Assembly: GCA_002454165.1 (NCBI GenBank)
Contig: DKIG01000048.1
Location: forward strand, 1-22,332
Reading direction: 5' to 3'
Length of the DNA: 22,332 nucleotides
DNA from: Gammaproteobacteria bacterium UBA6724
Lineage (GTDB): Bacteria; Pseudomonadota; Gammaproteobacteria; Pseudomonadales; Azotimanducaceae
In this document: positions 15,023-22,022 of the stretch, piece by piece
Layout of the letters: each line of letters begins with the position of its first letter
Numbering within the stretch: position 1 is the stretch's first letter
Program-made: the position numbers and the translations under genes
Notes under the pieces: generated by a model
Told to the model about the DNA's origin: nothing
Databases searched by the model: none
The model's input: only the letters and a program-made list of their open reading frames with translations

Positions 15023-16606
15023 TCAATCAGTCAGGTAGCCAAGTTCCTTCAGCCTAGCGATGACTATCCGGACCGCCTCATCGGGTAACATATCTTCGGT
15101 GTCAATGCTGAGTTCGGGATTTTCCGGTATTTCATAGGGGTCACTGATGCCGGTGAATTCTTTAATAATGCCCGCTCTTGCCTTGGCATAGAGACCCTTC
15201 CTGTCCCGTTTTTCACAGACTTCTAGCGATGTGGAAACATACACTTCAACAAAACCCCCCAGGGGTTCAATCATGTCTCGCACCGCGTCTCTGGTCATGG
15301 CATAGGGCGCAATGGGCGCGCAGATGGCGACCCCGCCATGCCTGGTAATTTCGCTGGCGACATAACCTATCCGGCGAATGTTGAGATCACGATGTGCCTT
15401 GGAAAAACCCAACTCGCTTGACAGATTTTTCCTGACAATATCGCCGTCCAGCAGGGTGATAGGTCTGGCACCCGTCTCCATGAGCGTGACCAGCAGGGCA
15501 TTGGCAATGGTTGATTTTCCAGAACCAGAAAGTCCGGTGAAGAATATGGTGAACCCCTGCTCGGTGCGCGGTTTGATGATCTTCCGCATCTGCTCCAGAA
15601 CTTCAGGCCAGGAAAACCCGTCGGGAATACTCAAACCCTGTTCCAGTCTGCGCTTGAAGTCTGCGGGGGAGAGTTCATTGGCATCATCCTGGGTCTGACT
15701 AGGTACCATCCTTGTCTTGTGAACCAGTTCTATTCCCAATCTGTGATCGTATTGCGACAGTTCTTTCTGCAATCTCAGATAATCCAACTTGCTGTCTGCC
15801 AGGTCAGGATAACGTTCATCCAGCATATAGTGAGTGCAACCATAGTTTCGCAGCGTCATGGCATGTAGCAACAGTCCGTCCATATCTGCTTTGTGTGCCA
15901 GGGGCATGAGTGCTAAATCGGTGCTATGGGGTGGAAATCTGCCCAGCACCCTTTCCATTGCATGTACCCGGGCGTAATGGGCAGGGTCTTCCGTTTGTAT
16001 TGCACCGGCGGTCAGGCTGAGCAGTAATTTAGCTTTCATCTGACCCGTTGCCTGAGTGCTTTCATGTACTTCCTTCTGGTGTAGCGGGTCACGCGTCATA
16101 TAGCCAATCACCCGCCGCCAGCCTGACTTTTTGAATCGGCTTTGCAGGCTGCTCGGTGAATATCGTAGCCGTTTGAAGTCGTGATGCACCGAGGCCGTCA
16201 TGCCCTGACATTCTCCTGCCAGATAGGCAAGACCTTTTGAGTCATTTGCCTGGGTGTATATTTCAGACACATGAAGTATGGCGAGCAACATGCCTTCCTG
16301 GTCACGCAGTGCAATTTTCTTGTCCCCACAGGTCTCTTTTTTTAAACCGGCCTCTTCTAAAAAACTGTCGCTCACCTGCAACTGAATAGGCATCGGAAAA
16401 AATTGTCCACGCCAGGTTTTGTTGTGTCGGACTTCCTCCGTCTCTGCCCAGGTCATAAATCCTGTCAGGGGAGCAAAGCCGCCATTGAGAATAAGTTCCA
16501 GGTCACAGGCTTGATGAGGCAAGAGATCCCAGGAAGGATAATCCTTGCTTGCGGATTTGACGGCGGTGCCCGTCCGTGGTGAAGTGTGTTTTGACATCCT
16601 GGACAT
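15023..16606 (-). CDS. ATP-sulfurylase-like / APS kinase fusion protein
   Basis: Two-domain protein of 527 residues. The N-terminal ~340 residues follow the homomeric ATP sulfurylase (Sat) fold pattern: a PUA-like segment with LNGGFAPLTGFM and LRNYGCTHYML near 252-262. The motifs that bind ATP and sulfate are altered. YMTRDPLHQKEVH (169-181) stands where Sat has QTRNPxHxxH, and DERYPDL stands where GRDHAG is expected. The C-terminal domain is a canonical APS kinase, with P-loop GLSGSGKST at 358-366, LDGDIVRKNL near 386-395, PLEVCEKRDRKGLY-type residues and KARAGIIKEFTGI. The kinase is therefore probably active and the sulfurylase domain probably not, or changed in substrate. It starts at ATG 16606 (a second ATG is three codons in), 94 bp downstream of manC on the same strand. 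APS could be supplied by CysDN. Confidence 0.88.
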   Translation of the reverse strand: MSRMSKHTSPRTGTAVKSASKDYPSWDLLPHQACDLELILNGGFAPLTGFMTWAETEEVRHNKTWRGQFFPMPIQLQVSDSFLEEAGLKKETCGDKKIALRDQEGMLLAILHVSEIYTQANDSKGLAYLAGECQGMTASVHHDFKRLRYSPSSLQSRFKKSGWRRVIGYMTRDPLHQKEVHESTQATGQMKAKLLLSLTAGAIQTEDPAHYARVHAMERVLGRFPPHSTDLALMPLAHKADMDGLLLHAMTLRNYGCTHYMLDERYPDLADSKLDYLRLQKELSQYDHRLGIELVHKTRMVPSQTQDDANELSPADFKRRLEQGLSIPDGFSWPEVLEQMRKIIKPRTEQGFTIFFTGLSGSGKSTIANALLVTLMETGARPITLLDGDIVRKNLSSELGFSKAHRDLNIRRIGYVASEITRHGGVAICAPIAPYAMTRDAVRDMIEPLGGFVEVYVSTSLEVCEKRDRKGLYAKARAGIIKEFTGISDPYEIPENPELSIDTEDMLPDEAVRIVIARLKELGYLTD

Positions 16607-16700
16607 ATTTTATCCGGGCAGTGAGTTAAGAGCGCCTAAGCATCATCAACCAGCCGGAAAGGATGTCCTGGATGCTCTCCGAGTCTCTGATGGGAAGGTA

Positions 16701-18137
16701 TCACTCAGGCACCTGGCGACCATATTCATCATCAAACCGAATAATGTCGTCCTCTCCAAGGTAGTCCCCGGACTGGACTTCAATAATTTCCAACGCTTCT
16801 GCTGTCAAGTTCTGTAGTCTATGCTTGATGCCGACCGGAACAAAAGACGATTCGTTTTCGTGCAGTTCAAAGATGTCTTCATCACGAGTCACTGTAGCCA
16901 CGCCTCGTACCACCACCCAGTGTTCCGCTCTTTGCTGATGGATTTGTAATGACAGACTTGCGCCAGGTGTCACATTGATGCGTTTCACCTGGAAATTCTT
17001 GCCCGCATCAAGAGTCTCATAAAATCCCCAGGGGCGATAGACTTTGCGGTGATTGATGTGCTCCTCACGATGCCGGTCTTTGAGTTGTTTGACTATTTGT
17101 CTGACCTGCTGGGATTTTTGTCTGGGTGCCACCAATACCGCGTCGGCTGTTTCCACCACCACGACATGGCTCATCCCAATGATAGCAACCAGCCGATCTT
17201 CTGCTCTGACATAGCTGTCTGTCACATCCGTCACCAGCACATCACCCACCAGGCTGTTGTTCTGCTCATTCTTGATGGCAGACCGCCACAAAGCATTCCA
17301 GGAACCCAGGTCACTCCAGTTTGCTTCAAGCGGCAGGACAAGGGCAGAATCAGTGCCTTCCATGACTGCATAATCAATCGATTCGGACGGGCATTTTTTG
17401 AATGTGGCCGCGTCCATTCTGATGAAGTCCATATCCACCGAAGCTGACTGATAGGCTTCAGTCACCAGGCGTGACATGTCTTGCCGCTGCTGCCTGAGTT
17501 CCTCCAAATAGACCCTTGCCTTGAATACAAAGATCCCGCTGTTCCAAAGATAGTTGCCAGTAGCAAGATAATGCTCGGCGGTCGCCGCATCGGGTTTCTC
17601 TACAAAATTCGACACCCGCCTCGCTGTATCGGTTGTCGATCTATGCGCGGTGACGGCACCGACTTCAATATAGCCATAACCCGTCTCTGCATGGGTTGGC
17701 GGCACGCCGAATGTCACCAAGGCATCCTGTACCGCGAGTTCCATCGCTTGCTCCAGGGCAATGTGGAAAGCACCCAGGTCTTGGAGTAGATGATCAGATG
17801 GCAACACAAGTAACAGGGCATCCTTGTCCTGCTCCATTGCCTGCAATGCACCTAAGCCCACCGCAGGTCCTGTATTCCTGCCCTCCGGTTCCAGAATGAT
17901 AGCGGCGGGTGTGACTTCTATTTCCCGCAGTTGTTCGGCGACAAGAAAACGGTGCGCCTCATTGCAAATCAGGATAGGCGCCGCAGATGCCGAAAAGGAA
18001 GCGCAGCGTTGTACGGTGTTTTGTAGCAGTGAGTGTTCATCGGCAAGCGACAGTAGTTGCTTGGGATAGAGTTCTCTGGAGAGGGGCCATAGTCCCGTAC
18101 CTGAACCGCCACACAGGATGACAGGTATGATTTTCAA
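16701..18137 (-). CDS. manC: Mannose-1-phosphate guanylyltransferase / mannose-6-phosphate isomerase
   Basis: Bifunctional ManC/AlgA/CpsB-type enzyme making GDP-mannose for surface polysaccharides. The N-terminal nucleotidyltransferase has CGGSGTGLWPLSRELYPKQ at residues 9-27, plus LPSDHLL and FVEKP. The C-terminal type II isomerase is a cupin (RPWGFYETLDAGKNFQVKRI, then RAEHWVVV). Length is 478 residues, normal. Two substitutions stand out: residue 15 is Gly (GGA) where the family signature has Arg, and the cupin motif reads QIHQQRAEHW (398-407) where QxHHHRAEHW is usual, so a metal-binding His is Gln402. Both could weaken activity. The start is TTG at 18137, with only a weak GGCGGA upstream. 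It lies between the TPR lipoprotein gene (86 bp upstream) and the APS kinase fusion (94 bp downstream), all on the same strand. Confidence 0.92.
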   Translation of the reverse strand: MKIIPVILCGGSGTGLWPLSRELYPKQLLSLADEHSLLQNTVQRCASFSASAAPILICNEAHRFLVAEQLREIEVTPAAIILEPEGRNTGPAVGLGALQAMEQDKDALLLVLPSDHLLQDLGAFHIALEQAMELAVQDALVTFGVPPTHAETGYGYIEVGAVTAHRSTTDTARRVSNFVEKPDAATAEHYLATGNYLWNSGIFVFKARVYLEELRQQRQDMSRLVTEAYQSASVDMDFIRMDAATFKKCPSESIDYAVMEGTDSALVLPLEANWSDLGSWNALWRSAIKNEQNNSLVGDVLVTDVTDSYVRAEDRLVAIIGMSHVVVVETADAVLVAPRQKSQQVRQIVKQLKDRHREEHINHRKVYRPWGFYETLDAGKNFQVKRINVTPGASLSLQIHQQRAEHWVVVRGVATVTRDEDIFELHENESSFVPVGIKHRLQNLTAEALEIIEVQSGDYLGEDDIIRFDDEYGRQVPE

Positions 18138-18223
18138 ACAGGGTCCGCCTGTACCATCTGATAATGGTGAAAGAGCGAATCAAGATCATCCATTGTAGAA
18201 TATTCTTAGCCTCATTCTGGCAC

Positions 18224-19420
18224 TCAGCGGGTCCGCACTATTTGTGTCCAGTGCCGTCTGGCGAGCCTTAGCCTGTCCTCCTGCTTTCTGATCTTTTCCG
18301 CCATGCGGGTTGCCGCCTTGGCTTGCGATTCCTTACCTATCCTGCGGTAGCTTTCAGCCAGTGCATCATAAAATTCGGGATCAAATGGTTTCAGTTTTAC
18401 CGCGCCTTTAAGATACTTGATCGCATCTTGATAGTCTCCACTGCGGAAACGCAACTGGGCAATATAGTAATGGAAGTATGGATTCCTTCGATAATAACGA
18501 TTAACTTGCGAGATGAATTGCTTGGCTTCATCCTGCCTTCCCTGTGACAGATAGAGCTGGGTCAGGTTTCCCAACGCAGAGTAGTTATTGCGATCTAAGC
18601 GCAAAGATTTGTGGTAGCTCGCTTCCGCCAGTTCTATTTCTCCGTTTCTTCGGTAGGCTGCGCCGATATTGTTCCATGCATCTGAAAACTCCGGGGTCAA
18701 CTTTATTGCCTTGAGCAAGCCCAAAATCGCCCGGGGATAATCCCCCTCAATAACACTTTCTGCCCCGAGGTTGTTGTAGTGGTGGGACAGGGCTTCCAGG
18801 TCATCAATCACCTTAGAATCGCGACTATCACTGGAAAGTTCCGGCAGTAGATCAATGACATAATCATCCCCGTTACTGAGTTCTCCTACTGCGACTATAT
18901 GTTCATAGCGAATCATAATCAGACCTTGCTGGTCCCAAGTTGGACTCACCGAAACTGTTTTAAGGTGGGCATCAATGTTCAGGTGCCGCGCCGCCGCCAC
19001 AAAGAGATGGCTGATGGAAAGGCAATTACCCAGTCCGGCTTCCCAGGTTTCTAGTGCCGTCCTGGTCATCATTGAATCATAGGAAATCTTCCTGCCTGTC
19101 TCGGAAAATAAAAGTTCCCGTAATGCCTGAAGTCTGCGTACCTCAGTCCATTTCTGGTTAATTTTTGCATCCAGTTCGCTGATGATTTCCGGGGAGAGAT
19201 AGAGGGTCAGATTGGCCGGTTGCTCCGTGACTGTATCCCTGAGCAACTGCTCCAGTTTCTGGTCTTGGCTTGTCGCCAAATGCCAGGGCGAAGTGGTACA
19301 ACCAGTCAAGGTAACGGTGATGATAAGGCTGGACAGCAACAGTCCCAATGACATGCTATCTGTTGGTGTGCTGCGTTTTTTTAGTTTCGCTTCTGGTGTG
19401 TTCACCGACTCAAGGGGCAT
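18224..19420 (-). CDS. Lipoprotein with transglutaminase-like and TPR domains
   Basis: Predicted lipoprotein of 398 residues. A basic stretch (KLKKR) is followed by a hydrophobic segment ending in the lipobox LTGC, with Cys41 the likely lipidated residue. A transglutaminase-like domain follows, with a plausible Cys-His-Asp triad: Cys133 in GNCLS, His174 in YEHIVAV and Asp190 in YVIDLLP. From about residue 205 onward there are at least four tetratricopeptide repeats (such as AWNNIGAAYRRNGEIELAEA and YFHYYIAQLRFRSGDYQDA). The first ATG is preferred because the internal Met23 would lose the basic part of the signal peptide. TPR proteins of this kind usually act as periplasmic scaffolds or maturation factors; the specific role is unknown. 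Genes on either side, bfr upstream and manC downstream, share the strand, and manC may be co-transcribed. Confidence 0.82.
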   Translation of the reverse strand: MPLESVNTPEAKLKKRSTPTDSMSLGLLLSSLIITVTLTGCTTSPWHLATSQDQKLEQLLRDTVTEQPANLTLYLSPEIISELDAKINQKWTEVRRLQALRELLFSETGRKISYDSMMTRTALETWEAGLGNCLSISHLFVAAARHLNIDAHLKTVSVSPTWDQQGLIMIRYEHIVAVGELSNGDDYVIDLLPELSSDSRDSKVIDDLEALSHHYNNLGAESVIEGDYPRAILGLLKAIKLTPEFSDAWNNIGAAYRRNGEIELAEASYHKSLRLDRNNYSALGNLTQLYLSQGRQDEAKQFISQVNRYYRRNPYFHYYIAQLRFRSGDYQDAIKYLKGAVKLKPFDPEFYDALAESYRRIGKESQAKAATRMAEKIRKQEDRLRLARRHWTQIVRTR

Positions 19421-19479
19421 ATTACAGACCTAGCCATGAATCATCCCAAAGCTTAATTTACGGACCCCTCTATACCGAG

Positions 19480-19971
19480 TCAGGGAGCTTCGGAACTGTC
19501 ATCTTCTATTTGAGATTGCAGATAATTCTGCAAACCCATTTCTTTGATCAACGACATCTGAGTTTCCAGCCAGTCAACATGCTCTTCCTCAGACTCCAGT
19601 ATTTTTTCCAACAACTCACGACTTACATAATCAGAGACTTTTTCACTGAAAGCAATTGCCTCACGCAACATGGGAATCGCGATCATTTCCTGTTCCAGAT
19701 CACAGTTCAGCATTTCTTCAACACTTTCGCCTATCAAAAGTTTTCCCAGATTTTGCAGGTTGGGCAAACCTTCAAGGAACAGCACCCGCTCCATCAGCCA
19801 ATCTGCATGTTGCATCTCCTCAATGGACTCGTGCTTCTCCTTCCTCGCCAAACCTTTGTAACCACGATCCTCAAGAATTTTCGCGTGGAGGAAATACTGG
19901 TTAATTACGGTCAACTCGTTTTTAAGCACCTTGTTCAAATGGTCAATGATTTCCTGATTTTGCGGTTTCAT
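19480..19971 (-). CDS. bfr: Bacterioferritin
   Basis: Haem-containing iron-storage protein that oxidises Fe2+ and stores it as ferric mineral in a 24-subunit shell. The 163 residues match Bfr. All di-iron ligands are present by alignment with the E. coli protein: Glu19, Glu52, His55, Glu95, Glu128 and His131. Met53 corresponds to the haem-ligating Met52. The blocks MERVLFLEGLPNLQNLGKL and HVDWLETQMSLI are characteristic. ATG at 19971 has a good AAGGAG upstream. It is divergent from bfd across 170 bp containing a Fur-box-like site, which fits iron control of storage and release. A short acidic tail (EDDSSEAP) is the only departure from typical proteins. Confidence 0.97.
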   Translation of the reverse strand: MKPQNQEIIDHLNKVLKNELTVINQYFLHAKILEDRGYKGLARKEKHESIEEMQHADWLMERVLFLEGLPNLQNLGKLLIGESVEEMLNCDLEQEMIAIPMLREAIAFSEKVSDYVSRELLEKILESEEEHVDWLETQMSLIKEMGLQNYLQSQIEDDSSEAP

Positions 19972-20104
19972 GGCAATGCTCCTTGTCTAGTGCCCTTATC
20001 TAAGCAGTGGATGATACAGGGTTCAGCGATAATTTCATAGAAATATTTAATCAAATCAATAAGTTGTGAATAGTTTCCATTCGCACAGGAAAGTATAAAT
20101 AAAC

Positions 20105-20134
20105 TTGCTATTGCGAATCATTATCATTTATACT
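20105..20134 (+). promoter_or_regulatory. Candidate bfd promoter
   Basis: TTGCTA at 20105-20110 and TATACT at 20129-20134 are separated by 18 bp. Transcription would start about seven bases after the -10, which is at or next to the bfd ATG at 20142, suggesting a leaderless or nearly leaderless mRNA. The Fur-box-like site fills most of the spacer. Confidence 0.5.
20112..20126. promoter_or_regulatory. Fur-box-like operator between bfr and bfd
   Basis: TGCGAATCATTATCA matches the 7-1-7 Fur consensus TGATAATNATTATCA at 12 of 14 specified positions, with a perfect right half. It overlaps the predicted bfd promoter spacer, so iron-loaded Fur would block bfd. Effect on bfr could be repression or none. 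Confidence 0.7.
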
Positions 20135-20141
20135 TTAGGGC

Positions 20142-20351
20142 ATGATTGTATGTATCTGCAAAAACGTCAACAGTCGCCAGTTTCAGGAATGTCTGCAACG
20201 GGGTATGTCCGTAGCGGATATGTCTGACGAGATGGGACTCGGCACGGCTTGCGGTTGCTGCCTTGAGAATGCCTGTCAGATTGCCGAAACAGAAGCTCAG
20301 CCCTTTGCATCCGACACAGGTCTTCTTCAACATAAGCCCTTCTCAACATAG
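20142..20351 (+). CDS. bfd: Bacterioferritin-associated ferredoxin
   Basis: Small [2Fe-2S] protein that donates electrons to bacterioferritin so that stored iron can be mobilised. The cysteine ligands are arranged as in Bfd/BFD-like domains: Cys4 and Cys6 (CIC) and Cys37 and Cys40 within ACGCC. MIVCICKNV is the normal N-terminus, fixing the ATG at 20142, although the only purine-rich stretch (AGGG) almost touches it; a leaderless transcript is plausible. The 69-residue product is a few residues longer than typical, and its tail (about residues 57-69) comes from sequence repeated downstream. The gene is divergent from bfr and convergent with the MFS transporter. Confidence 0.93.
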   Translation: MIVCICKNVNSRQFQECLQRGMSVADMSDEMGLGTACGCCLENACQIAETEAQPFASDTGLLQHKPFST

Positions 20352-20451
20352 CCGTCCAGTCTAGCCCCACCGCACCGACATAGCCCTTCTCAACATAGCC
20401 CTTCTCAACATAGCCGTCCAGTCTAGCCCTCCGACACAGATCTTCATCATT
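20311..20451 (+). repeat. Tandem and compound repeats at the bfd 3' end
   Basis: The bfd stop codon lies in CATAGCCGTCCAGTCTAGCC (20347-20366), and this block recurs at 20409-20428. The 15-bp unit CATAGCCCTTCTCAA occurs at 20379-20393 and 20394-20408, with a one-base-longer form at 20331-20346. A CCGACACAGGTCTTC-type block occurs at 20311 and again at 20431. Together they form a nested duplication of the gene end that fills most of the bfd-MFS gap. Confidence 0.9.
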
Positions 20452-20469
20452 CTGTCTTATCTACCCACC

Positions 20470-21639
20470 TTAGCGTTGCTCGGCTCTTCTTGTCCCAAGC
20501 ACTAAGAAAAACAACAGGGCGGCGCCGACGAATAATGCGATAGCCACCTGATTGACCGTATCGTGGTCACCAACACCCAGTAATCTTGCCGCAAGGGTTG
20601 GACCCACTGCAAATCCAATCGTCTGCATACTAATGCCTTGCACAACGAGCTTACCGGACGCATCAAAAAAGGCCAGGGTAGCAAGGATATAGGGCAGGGT
20701 TATATTCCACAGCAAAGTAAACAGGCATACCCCGATTACATAAAGCAAAAACGACGGTTGCCCTAGAATCATGCCAATGCTCGCCGCACTGCCCAGGATG
20801 CCGATCATCAATGGAAGGCGTCGACCGAACCGCTCTTCAAACACCACCACACTGAGGGCACCAACAATGCCGGTCAACTGGGATGCGGTAAGCGCATTAG
20901 CGACACTTTGTTCAGCAATGTCAGCATTGACACCAACCAGGAAGATGTACACCCAGATGCTCCCAATAGCGACATTGAATGCAAGCACCCCCGCAAGCAA
21001 AGCTAATCTGCTCGGTATTGAAAGTGGCGAGACGGTGTTCGTCTTGTTCGTGTTCACCGGCCCATAACAAGGCAGTTTGTTGACAAAGAACAGACCGGCA
21101 ATACTGAAAGCCACCAGAAAGAACAAGAAACCGTCCATACCAAAGGTATGGTAAAGCGTCGGCATTACAAACAATCCCAATGCCGAATAAACCAGCACGG
21201 AACCAATAATCAGTGCCATATTGCGATTAGTTCGGGTCGTGAGTCCCATCATGGTAAATGTTATTGACATTAATCCACCGGAACCGAGACCAGCAAAATA
21301 GCGAGTGGCGCGTAAAGCTTCAAAAGAATCCTCGCCAAGAGACATGACATTGCCCAAGAGGAAGATAAGTATGAAGATGAAACTCAGGAGCCTCCAATTA
21401 AATCGTTCAACGATAAAACCCAAGAGAATTGCCATGGTAGCCAAACCGAACATCTCGGCTGATACAATCTGTCCGCCCTGCTCTTCAGTAAAACCAACAT
21501 AAGCAACCAATCCCTGGACATAGCCTGGTTGCAAAATAAATATCGCCGGTGCCAGCACCGCCAGGAAGACAATTGACCAGACGGTTACTGGTGCATCGAT
21601 ATTGACTCTCGTCGTTTTGTCGCCGAATAATTTGTGCAT
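20470..21639 (-). CDS. MFS transporter
   Basis: Major facilitator superfamily permease of 389 residues with about 12 predicted membrane segments in two halves. A central hydrophilic linker lies near residues 195-210 (NTNKTNTVSPLSIPSR). The loop between segments 2 and 3 (VERFNWR) and the equivalent FEERFGRRLP in the second half are the usual MFS loop-2/loop-8 positions. Nothing identifies the substrate. The ATG at 21639 has GAGG eleven bases upstream, within a leader that can fold through an inverted repeat. It is downstream of the rRNA operon in the same direction but separated by a strong terminator, and is convergent with bfd. Confidence 0.85.
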   Translation of the reverse strand: MHKLFGDKTTRVNIDAPVTVWSIVFLAVLAPAIFILQPGYVQGLVAYVGFTEEQGGQIVSAEMFGLATMAILLGFIVERFNWRLLSFIFILIFLLGNVMSLGEDSFEALRATRYFAGLGSGGLMSITFTMMGLTTRTNRNMALIIGSVLVYSALGLFVMPTLYHTFGMDGFLFFLVAFSIAGLFFVNKLPCYGPVNTNKTNTVSPLSIPSRLALLAGVLAFNVAIGSIWVYIFLVGVNADIAEQSVANALTASQLTGIVGALSVVVFEERFGRRLPLMIGILGSAASIGMILGQPSFLLYVIGVCLFTLLWNITLPYILATLAFFDASGKLVVQGISMQTIGFAVGPTLAARLLGVGDHDTVNQVAIALFVGAALLFFLVLGTRRAEQR

Positions 21640-21706
21640 GTATCAGAATCCTCAGCCTGATGCAGGCTAGCAACGAGTGCGGTATCTTCTCCCTTTATTC
21701 TGATAC
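21640..21706 (-). promoter_or_regulatory. Structured leader of the MFS gene
   Basis: GTATCAGAAT (21640-21649) next to the start codon is the exact inverse of ATTCTGATAC (21697-21706). Between them AGCCTG-ATG-CAGGCT (21654-21668) forms a short hairpin. The outer stem would hold the ribosome-binding region close to the start codon. It could be an mRNA control structure or a dyad operator; no known riboswitch was recognised. Confidence 0.4.
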
Positions 21707-21734
21707 TTCCCTTCTGGAATGCAACGCCGCCCAT

Positions 21735-21763
21735 AAAAAAACCCCGTCTCTTTTGAGACAGGG
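21735..21763 (-). terminator. Rho-independent terminator after the rRNA operon
   Basis: On the minus strand CCCTGTCTC, loop AAAA and GAGACGGGG form a nine-pair stem (one G-T wobble) at 21742-21763, followed by seven Ts (21741-21735). It lies 15 bases after the end of 5S rRNA. T-rich sequence on the other side may let it act in both directions. Confidence 0.93.
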
Positions 21764-21777
21764 TCTTTTTATGTAAA

Positions 21778-21895
21778 TGCCTGACAATGTCCTACTCTCA
21801 CATGGGAAACCCCACACTACCATCGGCGCTGAACAGTTTCACTTCTGAGTTCGGGATGGGATCAGGTGGTACCTATTCGCTATTATCATCAGGCA
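21778..21895 (-). rRNA. rrf: 5S ribosomal RNA
   Basis: About 118 bases on the minus strand. It starts TGCCTGATGATAATAGCG, contains the conserved CCCATCCCGAACTCAGAAGT loop and ends GACATTGTCAGGCA, so the 5' and 3' ends pair. It follows 23S rRNA and precedes the terminator. Confidence 0.96.
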
Positions 21896-21993
21896 AACTG
21901 GTGTTGGTCTCGCTCCTTGCGAAACCAACATATCTATAAAAGAACACTTGTTACAACGACATCCTTCTGAATATTTCGTATCCAATCACGCTA

Positions 21994-22018
21994 CTTGAAT
22001 ATTTCAAATTCATTCAAG
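21994..22018 (-). other. Hairpin in the 23S-5S spacer
   Basis: CTTGAAT (21994-22000) and ATTCAAG (22012-22018) form a 7-bp stem in the 127-bp spacer just after the 23S 3' end. A role in pre-rRNA processing is possible but not shown by the sequence. Confidence 0.4.
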
Positions 22019-22022
22019 TTAT

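Larger units (their letters stand above)
20090..20136. repeat. 11-bp inverted repeat placing mirrored -10 elements
   Basis: AAAGTATAAAT at 20090-20100 and ATTTATACTTT at 20126-20136 are exact reverse complements. Each arm carries TATACT in the outward direction (20129-20134 on plus, 20098-20093 on minus), with the Fur-box-like site lying between them. Confidence 0.85.

Noticed and set aside
15004..15028. Terminator between the element and the Sat-like gene
   Set aside because: GATTGA and TCAATC can pair around a small inner stem, but the stem is interrupted and no T-run follows in either direction.
19348..20040. Long plus-strand open frame (230 codons) opposite bfr
   Set aside because: It lies antisense to bfr, which has every expected metal ligand; the opposite frame shows no family features.
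20311..20451. Repeats resembling a small CRISPR array
   Set aside because: Units are directly adjacent or nested rather than separated by unique spacers of even length, they include the bfd stop codon, and no cas gene is nearby.
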